Counted from the first letter of the stretch, positions 57,416 to 64,000 are shown. The stretch is 64,000 nucleotides of DNA from Pseudomonas benzenivorans (GCF_033547155.1 NZ_CP137892.1:3348001-3412000); one strand, 5' to 3'. Notes: generated from the sequence alone by a model not told the origin. Numbers and translations: made by a program.

Positions 57416-58336
57416 TCAGGGCGTCTCAGGCAGTCGCCAGCGCAGGGCCAGCGCCGCCGGCCGCCGCACCAGCTGCTCGACATCCAGGTGCCAGAGCCGC
57501 TCGGCGCCCGGAAAGGCGCGGATCGCCTCGCCCTCCAGGGTCAACTCGGTGCGCCCGCTGAGCTGCAACAGCGTCCCGCTGGCGAAGTCGATAAACAGCA
57601 GGCCGGCACGGGGGTTGAGCAGCAGGTTGCCCAGGGTGTTGAAGTGCAGGTTGCCGGCGAAGTCCGGAATGCTCAGGCGATTGCCCGCCACCCGCACGAA
57701 ACCGGCCGGGCCGCCGCGGTGCGAGACGTCCACGGCCGGGCGGCCGTCGGCCTGTACCACGTAGCTGGCGACGAAGCAGGTGTCCGCCGCCTCGATCATG
57801 GCCGCGGCGCGGGCATCGAGGTGATCGCGGCGTTCGGCGGGCTGGCCGGTGTCCACCGCCGCCGGCCGGGGCTCGAGCTGGCGCGGCTGGATGTAGCGCG
57901 GGCAATTACCGAAGCTCTGCTCGACCCGAATGTCGAGGCGCTCGGGCTGGCAGCGGCTGACCCGGCCGTTGAGGCGATTGCGCCGACGGCTGTGCAGCTC
58001 GATGCCGAGCAGGCCGATGGCCGCGCCCTCGCCCAGGGCCCGGGCAGCGGGGTCGCGCGGGTCGCGGCGGCCGTGCAGTTGCAGGCTGTCCGGCGTCGGC
58101 GCCCGGGCGAATCCCGGCTGGCCCTCGAGCAGCCCCGCCCAGGGGCGTCCCCGCTCGTCCACCGCGCCGATCAGCACGAAAGGCAGCTGGCGGTAGAAGT
58201 CGCGGTGTTGGTCGGGCAGGTAATCGCGAATCACCTTGCGGCCGACCGCCTCCATCCGCTCGGCCACGCCGGCGCGGGCCTGCAGGTGCTGCTCCCCGGC
58301 GTGCCAGGGTGAGGAAGGGCTGGAGACTGTATGCAT
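57416..58336 (-). CDS. Pyridoxamine 5'-phosphate oxidase-fold FMN-binding protein
   Basis: A 306-residue protein with two split-barrel PNPOx-like halves. The first includes IRDYLPDQHRDFYRQLPFVLIGAVDERGRPWAGLLEG; the second DTCFVASYVVQADGRPAVDVSHRGGPAGFVRVAGNRLSIPDFAGNLHFNTLGNLLLNPRAGLLFIDFASGTLLQLSGR. These proteins bind FMN or heme and are often called flavin-nucleotide-binding proteins. The ATG at 58336 has a GAGGAG site; an in-frame start 48 bases before it is less likely. It lies 69 bases after the GST gene, forming a small redox cluster. Confidence 0.86.
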   Translation of the reverse strand: MHTVSSPSSPWHAGEQHLQARAGVAERMEAVGRKVIRDYLPDQHRDFYRQLPFVLIGAVDERGRPWAGLLEGQPGFARAPTPDSLQLHGRRDPRDPAARALGEGAAIGLLGIELHSRRRNRLNGRVSRCQPERLDIRVEQSFGNCPRYIQPRQLEPRPAAVDTGQPAERRDHLDARAAAMIEAADTCFVASYVVQADGRPAVDVSHRGGPAGFVRVAGNRLSIPDFAGNLHFNTLGNLLLNPRAGLLFIDFASGTLLQLSGRTELTLEGEAIRAFPGAERLWHLDVEQLVRRPAALALRWRLPETP

Positions 58337-58405
58337 GGCGACGGCTCCTCGATCGAAGAAAGGGCGGCGGCGCACCGCTTGCACGGTGCGGCGGGCGCCG
58401 CGCGC

Positions 58406-59035
58406 TCAGGCGGTCTGCAGGCCGACGGCGCTGCGCGGCATCGGCACGAAACCCGGCAGGGCCTCGATGCGCGCCAGCCAGGCACGCACATTGGGATAGT
58501 CGTCCAGGGACACATTGCCCTCCGGGGCATGGGCGATGTAGCTGTAGCCGGCCACGTCGGCGATGGTCGGCGCGTTGCCGGCTAGGAACGGGCTGCCGGC
58601 CAGCTCCTGATCGATGACCCCGAGCAGGGCGTGGGAGCTGGCGATGGTCGCCTCGGCATCGTAGGGCGCCGCGAAAACGGTGATCAGCCGCGCCCTGGCC
58701 GGCCCCGAGGCAAGGGGCCCGGCCGCCACCGAGAGCCAGCGCTGCACCCGGGCGGCGGCCACCGGCTCGTCCGGCAGCCAGCGACCGCTGCTGTCGTACT
58801 GCTTGGCGAGGTACACCAGGATGGCGTTGGAGTCGCTGAGCACCGTGCCGTTGTCGTCGATCACCGGCACCTGGCCGAAGGGATTCATCGCGAGGAACTC
58901 CGGGTGCTTGTGGGCGCCCTTGGCCAGGTCGACGAAGACCGCTTCGGTCGGCAGACCGAGCAGCGAGAGCATCAGCTCTACGCGGTGTGCATGGCCGGAC
59001 AGCGGGTGACGGAAGAGTTTGATGGCATGGGACAT
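58406..59035 (-). CDS. Glutathione S-transferase
   Basis: A 209-residue GST. The N-terminal domain is [75 protein letters not shown], with S13 as the likely activating residue and DSNA binding the glutathione gamma-glutamyl part. The C-terminal helical domain ends in [19 protein letters not shown]. The ATG has a GGAG site. It heads the minus-strand GST-PNPOx-DUF1348 cluster, which points to handling of electrophiles or oxidants. The substrate is unknown. Confidence 0.9.
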   Translation of the reverse strand: MSHAIKLFRHPLSGHAHRVELMLSLLGLPTEAVFVDLAKGAHKHPEFLAMNPFGQVPVIDDNGTVLSDSNAILVYLAKQYDSSGRWLPDEPVAAARVQRWLSVAAGPLASGPARARLITVFAAPYDAEATIASSHALLGVIDQELAGSPFLAGNAPTIADVAGYSYIAHAPEGNVSLDDYPNVRAWLARIEALPGFVPMPRSAVGLQTA

Positions 59036-59188
59036 GATGAACTCCGCATTCGGGTGAGTGGCTCAGGCGGTGGCGTTGCCGGGCCGGTCCGCGCTGATGT
59101 GGGGTCATCTTGTCCGGCAAAGACGCAAGACAGAATCACCAGAACCGGCAATCCTTTCTTTCACTCAGCGAAATAAAGCGGGGATCGT

Positions 59189-60088
59189 TCAGCCCAGGGC
59201 CGGATGCTCGCGCAGCCGCCTGACGGCGAAGTCGACGAAGCTGCGCACCCGCGCCGCGGCGCGCCGGCCCTCGCGATAGACCAGCTGTACCGGCAGCTCG
59301 GGCGGCTCGAAGTCGCTCAGCACGCGGCGCAGCTGCCCCTGTTGCAGCAGCCCGTGGACCTGATAACTCATGCAGCGGGTCAGGCCCGCGCCACCGCAGG
59401 CGGCGGCGATGGCCGCCTGGTCGGTGGCGCAACTCAGGCGCGGGACGAAGCCCAGGGTGCGCCAGCGCCCCTGTTCGACAAAGCGCCATTCCGGCAGACG
59501 CGAATCCGCGCTGGAGTGGATGAGGCGATGATCCGTCAACTCCGCGGGCTGCCGCGGCTCGCCCTGCTCGGCCAGGTAAGCCGGGCTGGCGCAGACGATC
59601 CGGCGAACCGCGCCGACCCGGCGGGCGAACAGCGACGAATCCGCCAACGCACCGACCGCGATGGCCACATCCACGCCCTCCTCCTGCAGGTTGGGCACTC
59701 CATCCCGGTACTGGGCGAAGATCTGCACCTCGGGGTAGGCGCCCAGGTAATCGAGCAGGATCGGCGTCAGCACCTGCTGGCCGAACAGCAGCGGCACGAC
59801 CAGATGGAGTCGGCCGCGGGCCTCCACGTGCAGGCCGCAGGCCGAGGCTTCGGCCTCGGCGACCTGGGCGAGGATGCGCCGGCAGTCGACGAGAAAGCCC
59901 TCGCCGGCCTCGGTCAGCGTCACGCCACGGGGACCGCGCGCCAGCAGTGCGACGCCGAGGCGGCCCTCCAGCGCGCCTATGGCCCGCGTCACCGTCGGCG
60001 CAGAGAGCCCCAGGCGGCGCGCGGCGGCAGCCAGGCCGCGGGCCTCGGCCACGGCCTCGAATACCCGCAGTTCCTGGTAGCGGTCCAC
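59189..60088 (-). CDS. LysR family transcriptional regulator (downstream paralogue)
   Basis: A 299-residue LysR protein starting at the GTG at 60088 (MDRYQELRVFEAVAEARGLAAAARRLGLSAPTVTRAIGALEGRLG). It has an N-terminal winged helix and a LysR substrate-binding domain with VPLLFGQQVLTPILLDYLGAYPEVQ and DVAIAVGALADSSLFARRVG. It is closely similar to the gene directly upstream (60091-61005), and its start is only two bases past that gene's stop. The pair looks like a tandem duplication. The minus-strand GST cluster downstream is a possible target. Confidence 0.88.
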   Translation of the reverse strand: MDRYQELRVFEAVAEARGLAAAARRLGLSAPTVTRAIGALEGRLGVALLARGPRGVTLTEAGEGFLVDCRRILAQVAEAEASACGLHVEARGRLHLVVPLLFGQQVLTPILLDYLGAYPEVQIFAQYRDGVPNLQEEGVDVAIAVGALADSSLFARRVGAVRRIVCASPAYLAEQGEPRQPAELTDHRLIHSSADSRLPEWRFVEQGRWRTLGFVPRLSCATDQAAIAAACGGAGLTRCMSYQVHGLLQQGQLRRVLSDFEPPELPVQLVYREGRRAAARVRSFVDFAVRRLREHPALG

Positions 60089-60090
60089 GC

Positions 60091-61005
60091 TCAGCCCTGC
60101 CGCTGCGGGTTCAACGCGGCATTGGCGCCGAGGCCGGCGGCGCAGAAGTCGACGAAGGTGCGCACCTTCGCCGCGACCTTGCGCCCCCCCAGGTGGACCA
60201 CATGGACCGGCAGCGCCGGCAGTTCGTAATCGGCCAGGACGATCTCCAGCTCGCCGGCGGCGACCTGGCGGGCAACCTGATAGGACAGGGCCCGCGTCGG
60301 CCCCCAGCCGAGGCAGGCGGCATTGATGGCCGCCTGGTTGGCGGTGACCACCAGGCGCGGCTGCGACCGCACGCTGAGCGGGCCGCCGGGGCCACTGAAC
60401 TGCCAGTCGCTGACCAGGCTGCTGCTGGCGGCGACCACCGCATCCTCCAAGCGCAGGTCCTGCGGACACCTCGGGCGGCCGTGCTCGGCCAGGTAGGCCG
60501 GCGCCGCGCAGATCACCTGGCGCACCTCGCCGACCTTGACCGTGTGCAGGCCGCTGTCGGGCAGGTTGCCGATGCGCACCGCCACATCGACGCCCTCGTC
60601 GACCATGCTCACCACGCGGTCCACCAGCAGGGCCTTGATCTGTACCGCCGGATGACGCTTCAGGTAATCCACCAGCAGCGGCGTGACGAACAGCTCGCCG
60701 AACAGCACCGGCGCGGTGACGGTAAGCTGGCCACGGGCGACGGCGTGGCTGCCGGCGGCCGACTCCTCGGCCTCCTCCAGCTCGGCGAGGATGCGCCGAC
60801 AGTCCTCCCCATAGCGCTGGCCGGCCTCGGTAAGGCGCACGCTGCGGGTGGTGCGGGCCAGCAACAGGGTGCCGATGCGCGCCTCCAGGGCGGCCACGGC
60901 GCGGGTCACGCTGGGCGGCGACATGTTCAGGCGGCGCGCGGCCGCAGCAAAACCCTGCGCCTCGGCCACGGCCAGAAACACCTGCATTTCCTGGAAACGA
61001 TCCAT
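60091..61005 (-). CDS. LysR family transcriptional regulator (upstream paralogue)
   Basis: A 304-residue LysR protein (MDRFQEMQVFLAVAEAQGFAAAARRLNMSPPSVTRAVAALEARIG) with the standard helix-turn-helix and inducer-binding domain (APVLFGELFVTPLLVDYLKRHPAVQIKALLVDRVVSMVDEGVDVAVRIGNLPDSGLHTVKVG). It shares most motif positions with the following gene. An 8-bp perfect palindrome lies 46-67 bases upstream of the ATG and may be its operator. The inducer is unknown; relatives of this subgroup often control aromatic or quinone reductase genes. Confidence 0.9.
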   Translation of the reverse strand: MDRFQEMQVFLAVAEAQGFAAAARRLNMSPPSVTRAVAALEARIGTLLLARTTRSVRLTEAGQRYGEDCRRILAELEEAEESAAGSHAVARGQLTVTAPVLFGELFVTPLLVDYLKRHPAVQIKALLVDRVVSMVDEGVDVAVRIGNLPDSGLHTVKVGEVRQVICAAPAYLAEHGRPRCPQDLRLEDAVVAASSSLVSDWQFSGPGGPLSVRSQPRLVVTANQAAINAACLGWGPTRALSYQVARQVAAGELEIVLADYELPALPVHVVHLGGRKVAAKVRTFVDFCAAGLGANAALNPQRQG

Positions 61006-61050
61006 TAGCGGCTCCTGTGCGAATGCCGGCAGTGTCGGCGAGTTGTTTCA

Positions 61051-61072
61051 CCGTGCGCAACAGTGCGCACGG
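61051..61072 (-). promoter_or_regulatory. Palindrome upstream of the LysR pair
   Basis: CCGTGCGC (61051-61058) and GCGCACGG (61065-61072) are perfect complements around AACAGT. It lies 46-67 bases before the first LysR start codon, where an autoregulatory site would be expected. The centre does not show the usual T-N11-A core clearly. Confidence 0.4.
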
Positions 61073-61470
61073 AGGGCCGCTTATTTCCTCGATCCTTGTT
61101 AGGAGCCCAGCGCTGCCAGGCCAACACGCCCGCGCTGCAACGCCGGGCCACGCAGACAGTGGCGCCCATCGGCCACAACGAGGCGACGGCCCTCGCCAAC
61201 CAACTGGTGCGGGTTGGCTGGCCGCGGTGGTGCCATGCGCGGCGCTTCAGCGGCGATTGGCACAGCGCCAGGCCCGCCTGACGGCGGGGGTAATCAGGAT
61301 GGGGTGAAGGTTTTCATGGGGTTGTGTTGAGCAGCAGCACTGTCGGAACAGGCGAGTCCTGCAGCGGAACAAGGCCGATAACAATCATGATCTGAGGGAT
61401 CGATTGAACGCTTGGCCCCCGCTGCGCGAACTACAGAATGGCCAGGGCGGCAATGCCCACAACAGGCCGG

Positions 61471-61550
61471 ATATACGCATGCAACCGCACTGACGACAGG
61501 GTTGGAAAAGCTATTCCTCATCTACTTGCGGGGAGAGTCCATATACGCAT
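61471..61550. repeat. 10-bp direct repeat near the left edge of the AT-rich segment
   Basis: ATATACGCAT occurs at 61471-61480 and again at 61541-61550, exactly 70 bases apart, in the same orientation. The similarity does not extend beyond one or two flanking bases. The second copy adjoins GTTATAT, so it may belong to a recombination site of the cassette that ends at 61570. Confidence 0.35.
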
Positions 61551-61569
61551 TGTTATATGACTCCCACTG

Positions 61570-62313
61570 TTACTTTCCGTCTCTTTGCTTAATATGCTCT
61601 TGGGTTTCGTCAGGTATAATGCCGCTGTAGAGCTGGTCTAGCTCTCTTGGTTTTGTTATTACTTCGTCAGCAATGAAGTTGAGTATGCTGAATAGTTTGG
61701 TGGCAATTTCGCTGTTGTCGTCCAGGTTTATTTGACCAGGGTGGACGGCGTTATTGCCTACTACTCTTAGTATATCTAGTGCCTGTTGGATTTTTGGGCT
61801 CAAGCCTTCTGCTACTAGCTCTTTTATATCGTTGTTTATGTTTTTACCGCTTTTCCCTACTTGCTTTAATAGTTTTTGTAGGGCGAGGCGAAGTAGCGCC
61901 GTAGCTCCTTTGGGTGAGTCAACGAATATGGTTGCTGCTTCTTGGTATATTTCTTTAATGTCTTCATCCATGTCGCCATTTGGAGGTGGGAGATTGGTTT
62001 TTCTTGGGTAAACCAATTTTTGGTCAACCCATAATGAAATGTCTTTGCAAGATATGCAGGTTGAAACAGAGAAGTTTTTTGGTATGGCGCTATGAATGTT
62101 TCTTTAAAAATATCTGTTGATTGTTTCGATGAATGAAGAAACAGCATTCTGCTGGTAATCTTTGATTCCAGTTATATAGTCGTAATAAATATGGCTTATA
62201 GTTTCTCTGATGATGCTTCCTGCATTGATTGCATTGAACCAATCTTGTTGTGCTGTAACCTTGCAGTGTGGGCATTGAAACTTACTGCTTCCAAAGGATG
62301 GCGATTTTTCCAA
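61570..62313 (-). pseudogene. DUF4145 protein gene interrupted by an in-frame ochre codon
   Basis: One 248-codon frame from the TTG at 62313 (site AAGGAG, eight bases before) to 61570. It is broken by a single TAA at 62104-62106 after 69 residues. The upstream part holds one zinc-ribbon knuckle, CPHC, in FQCPHCKVTAQQDWF. Past the stop the frame goes on in phase with the second knuckle CISC, then SLWVDQKLVYPRKTNLPPPN and the DUF4145 core (EIYQEAATIFVDSPKGATALLRLALQKLL, ALDILRVVGNNAVHPGQI). The two knuckles must belong to one protein, so this is a nonsense mutation, unless the downstream part restarts at a TTG such as 62016. Composition is AT-rich and unlike the chromosome. DUF4145 proteins of unknown role often occur in mobile or defence-related DNA. 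Confidence 0.8.
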
Positions 62314-62339
62314 TTTGATTTCTCCTTCGGTCAGAGATC

Positions 62340-62430
62340 ATATAACGCTCCGCTAAACGGCGAGCGTTAGCGAGTCCGGTGGAGGCCACGTTTTTTTTGT
62401 GGCCGGAACGAATTTGAGCGGCTTGTTACA
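62340..62430 (-). other. attC integron cassette recombination site
   Basis: On the minus strand the element runs from TGTAAC (62425-62430) to GTTATAT (62340-62346). The outer arms pair as the R boxes, and the next arms, GCCGCTCAAA and TTTAGCGGAG, pair as the L boxes with one extrahelical base (62416 on the plus strand). This is the diagnostic attC plan. Inside, GGCCAC (62384-62389) and GTGGCC (62399-62404) form the central stem around a T8 run, with TCCGG/CCGGA outside it. It starts 11 bases after the stop at 62441 and ends 27 bases before the next start at 62313, as expected between cassettes. Confidence 0.75.
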
Positions 62431-62440
62431 TTCTGACGTA

Positions 62441-63075
62441 CTAAAGATCAGAATAGCCTTTTGCAAACTCTCTATCTATTTCATTAGTAGACTGATATTT
62501 GGAGACTGCTATCGAAACCGAAAGATTTGCAAGCTTATTTAGCTTTTTTTCATACTCTTCTTTCTGTTCAAGTGTTTCTTCTAGCTTTGTTCCCAAGTCA
62601 ATTTTTGGCTGAGCCATTTTCTTTTCAAGCATATATTCTGAGGAACTTGTGCAACGATCAATTATTCTTTGGTGCAAATCTATTTGCTGTGCAATTACCG
62701 ACAATATAGTTTGCTTATAGGAGTTCACTTTTTCGTGCTCATAAGAAGATTTAGCGCTGGAAAGCTGCTCTTCTTGGGAGTTGAGAGTTTTGACTTGTAA
62801 TTCATGCAGTTTTGAAAACTCGGCAACTTGGGTTTCTAAAAACTTTTTTGCAGCCTTATGGTGACAATAATGGCTACCAGTGTCACAAAAGAAACTACTG
62901 GCGCAAACACTCCACCAAAGAAAGAGCCTAATGCTGACCAGTCAGCCGAAGCACTTGATATTTCACCCGAAAATGTACTTTTGTAAAAGTATACAGCTAC
63001 TAACAAGCCTGAGAGCAAACCGAATATGGAGAAATAAAGAACCAACTCTAAAGGGTCTTTCTTATTATTTTTCAT
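62441..63075 (-). pseudogene. Membrane/coiled-coil protein gene with a frameshift in a poly-A run
   Basis: The first 79 codons, from the ATG at 63075, encode two membrane helices (LVLYFSIFGLLSGLLVAVYFY and APVVSFVTLVAIIVTIRL) with the family-like WSALGSFFGGVFAPV linker, then stop at 62836 just after LQK. A minus-one shift (or one more A) in the run of six A at about 62846-62851 rejoins a frame reading LETQVAEFSKLHELQVKTLNSQEEQLSSAKSSYEHEK. This continues to MNSYKQTILSVIAQQIDLHQRII and ends at 62441. The restored protein would be about 211 residues: two helices plus a long coiled coil. Such proteins are known as hypothetical cassette or phage-region proteins. Either a frameshift mutation or recoding explains the break. 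Confidence 0.75.
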
Positions 63076-63116
63076 AGAATCACGCAACCCTGACAAAGAA
63101 TGCAACTAAAATTAGA

Positions 63117-63150
63117 CGTCAAGTGATGTGCATAAACGCGTCATTTGACG
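63117..63150. repeat. Inverted repeat upstream of the membrane/coiled-coil gene
   Basis: CGTCAAGTGA (63117-63126) and TCATTTGACG (63141-63150) are complementary at nine of ten positions around a 14-base loop. It lies 42-75 bases before the start of the frameshifted gene and could be an operator or a leftover integrase-binding region. Confidence 0.5.
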
Positions 63151-63157
63151 GATAACA

Positions 63158-63237
63158 TTCCCTGCCATTATCAGCGCAGCCTCTCTAGCTTGAGGCTTCC
63201 GGCCTGTGGCGGGGGTCTTGTGGGGTGTTATGCACCT
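63158..63237 (-). other. Weak second attC-like site
   Basis: In minus-strand orientation the ends GCATAAC and GTTATCC can pair over seven or eight positions, with CCC/GGG next to them and an inner stem AGCCTC/GAGGCT around AAGCTAGA. The length, about 80 bases, and place, upstream of the first cassette gene, suit an attC or attI end. L-box complementarity is poor, so this may be chance. Confidence 0.3.
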
Positions 63238-63522
63238 GAGGTGGCGCATCGGCAACCCTGGGTAAGCATTGGCGTACCATTTTTGCATCGGCGAATTACT
63301 CAGTTAAAACAGTCGATGCAAGCAGGGGAAAGCTATTCGGCGTCCTGCCTGCGGGGTGCGTCATTGCGTGGGCTGAAACTACCCGAATGCGGAGTGCCGT
63401 CACAAGTTGTTGTGGCGAAGCGCCCTCCATTTCATCGGACTTGCCCTGCCCATTGCACCGGGCTAGAGTGCGCCGGTCACGGTCAATCCCGTGGCCGGGC
63501 GTGACAACCCGAAATCAACCAA

Positions 63523-63536
63523 GGCGCGGTAGCGCC
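63523..63536. repeat. Short perfect hairpin
   Basis: GGCGC (63523-63527) and GCGCC (63532-63536) pair around GGTA. It is followed at about 63548-63572 by AGCCGG...CCGGCT around a T7-containing loop. Both are part of the structured leader region ahead of the 63586 element. Confidence 0.45.
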
Positions 63537-63585
63537 ATAGCTGAGTAGCCGGCGCTTTTTTTGTGCCCGGCTATCGCATTTCTAT

Positions 63586-63663
63586 GGTGGGCCGTGCGGG
63601 GCAGGCTTCGGCCTGGCCGGTTTCCTTGGTTGCCGGTTTGTCACCCCCGTACGGTCCGCCACC
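63586..63663 (+). ncRNA. Candidate structured leader RNA (three-way junction)
   Basis: GGTGG (63586-63590) pairs with CCACC (63659-63663). After a small internal loop CCGTGCGGGG (63592-63601) pairs with CCCCGTACGG (63645-63654) over ten positions with one G-U wobble. Inside are a very stable CAGGC-TTCG-GCCTG hairpin (63602-63615) and a second hairpin of CCGG (63617-63620) with CCGG (63633-63636), around a loop with CCTTGG. The unit GCCGGTTT is directly repeated. The element ends 57 bases before a leader ORF. I cannot match it to a named RNA family from memory; a similar sequence may be present in Pseudomonas integrative elements. Confidence 0.5.
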
Positions 63664-63720
63664 CAAACCGCGTGACAACGGTGGGTGACGGCTCCTTAAT
63701 CAAACCAGGGAGCATAAGGA

Positions 63721-63807
63721 ATGCGCTATCCACCTTTTACCCAAGGGCTCCACCTTGGGCTGTTTGTCTTGTCGTTCGCCTCCTGCCTGGAGGTGCGTTA
63801 TGGCTAG
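63721..63807 (+). CDS. 28-residue leader ORF containing a Shine-Dalgarno-masking hairpin
   Basis: An ATG at 63721 with AGGGAG eight bases upstream opens a 28-codon frame, MRYPPFTQGLHLGLFVLSFA then SCLEVRYG, ending TAG at 63805-63807. Its end overlaps the start of the next gene (ATG at 63800) by eight bases in another frame. The frame contains a perfect 7-bp hairpin (63740-63746 with 63753-63759). A second hairpin, CCTCC (63779-63783) with GGAGG (63789-63793), covers the ribosome site of the next gene. Translation of the leader would open that hairpin, so coupling is likely. No homologue is recognised. Confidence 0.45.
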   Translation: MRYPPFTQGLHLGLFVLSFASCLEVRYG

Positions 63808-64000
63808 ATTCCACGCTGTTGTCGTTCCCTTCCCCAGGCGTTACGAACCACTCGATTGCCTCGATGGCCAGGGCTGGCATTTCCAGGCGGCGGCCGAGTT
63901 GCGGGTGGCGATGCTGCATAAGCTGTTCGACATCCTGGCGCGCATGGAGGCGTCCAGCCCCGGCGCAGGGCCGCTGCATGAGGCCTGCGACAGCGCCCGC
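63800..64000 (+). CDS. Unidentified protein, 5' part, running off the window
   Basis: An open frame from the ATG at 63800, with a GGAGG site six bases upstream, stays open to the right edge: 67 residues with no stop. It begins MARFHAVVVPFPRRYEPLDC and includes a Trp-rich DGQGWHFQAAAELRVAMLHKLFDILARM helix region. Codon use is GC-rich. I do not recognise the family. Its leader and composition suggest it is the first gene of an integrative or plasmid-like element, but only the next sequence can show this. Confidence 0.6.
   Translation, partial: MARFHAVVVPFPRRYEPLDCLDGQGWHFQAAAELRVAMLHKLFDILARMEASSPGAGPLHEACDSAR

Larger units (their letters stand above)
61006..61569. other. 564-bp gap with falling GC content
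   Basis: No gene is supported. The first 300 bases are GC-rich like the chromosome; the sequence then shifts toward AT-rich DNA near 61500. It contains the LysR palindrome, a 10-bp direct repeat (61471 and 61541) and a block resembling one at 63328. It may mark the left edge of the imported segment. Confidence 0.45.
63076..63720. other. 645-bp gap between cassette DNA and the right-hand element
   Basis: No gene is supported; a 119-codon plus-strand frame (63145-63504) has atypical composition and no motif. The stretch holds a 10-bp inverted repeat (63117-63150), a weak second attC-like site (about 63158-63237), a hairpin at 63523-63536, a T-rich hairpin at about 63548-63572 and the structured element at 63586-63663. 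GC content returns to chromosomal or island levels after about 63170. Confidence 0.5.

Noticed and set aside
62836..62860. Classical A AAA AAG slippery heptamer for programmed frameshifting
   Set aside because: The run is CAA AAA AGT in the zero frame, so the heptamer is out of phase for tandem slippage. Only P-site slippage or a plain indel would fit, so I describe it as a frameshift of unknown cause.
63145..63504. 119-codon plus-strand ORF
   Set aside because: Rich in Cys, Arg, His and Pro with no motif, crossing a possible recombination site and with no good ribosome site; not supportable as a gene.

Overview
The window is about 64 kb of high-GC chromosome from a Pseudomonas-type gammaproteobacterium. 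The genes support this: rhlB with a carboxylesterase, the AapJQMP amino-acid ABC transporter, phosphatidylcholine synthase, ndpA/yejK, moaCDE, a PIN-PhoH protein, yaaA and sbcC/sbcD. Codon use is strongly GC-biased and most genes have purine-rich ribosome binding sites. From memory, the pcs / aap / carboxylesterase / rhlB order resembles Pseudomonas aeruginosa. No rRNA, tRNA, CRISPR array, insertion sequence or replication origin was found.

Layout. 1-2.2 kb: end of an M23 peptidase, a small lipoprotein and an MscS-type channel. 2.2-8.8 kb: a metabolic block with a MocR-type regulator beside a taurine:pyruvate-type aminotransferase, then thiS-thiG, a class V aminotransferase and a folD. 9.4-14 kb: rlmF, a K+ channel and a GGDEF-EAL protein. 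14-20.6 kb: sbcC and sbcD on the minus strand, unusually separated by an MFS transporter, with sbcD overlapping an Lrp-type regulator. 21-30 kb: YjeH-like permease, TAXI-type binding protein, NdpA, DUF4344 protease-like protein, GST, GIY-YIG protein, Pcs, a SnoaL protein and a GlxA-type AraC regulator. 29.7-34 kb: the aapJQMP operon. 34-45 kb: esterase, a cNMP-binding diguanylate cyclase, dipeptidase, rhlB, an unknown membrane protein, moaCDE, PhoH and a DmeF-like metal exporter. 45-61 kb: yaaA, several small proteins, a GAF-GAF-GGDEF-EAL protein with a broken GGDEF motif, an EamA exporter, an ABC/FtsX/HlyD export trio, a trypsin-like protein, a small redox/GST cluster and two tandem LysR genes.

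The last 3 kb is different. From about 61.5 to 63.1 kb the sequence is AT-rich, and two minus-strand genes are separated by a 91-bp element with attC (integron cassette recombination site) architecture. Both genes are interrupted. One is a DUF4145 protein with an in-frame ochre codon between the two halves of its zinc ribbon. The other is a membrane/coiled-coil protein that loses frame in a run of six A. No integrase gene is in the window, so this looks like a decaying cassette cluster without integrase. From about 63.5 kb to the end the sequence is GC-rich again. It carries a candidate structured leader RNA, a 28-codon leader ORF that contains a hairpin masking a Shine-Dalgarno sequence, and the start of an unidentified gene running off the window.

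Recurring themes are amino-acid transport and metabolism, c-di-GMP turnover (three GGDEF proteins) and small stress/redox functions. The most original signals are in the final 3 kb.
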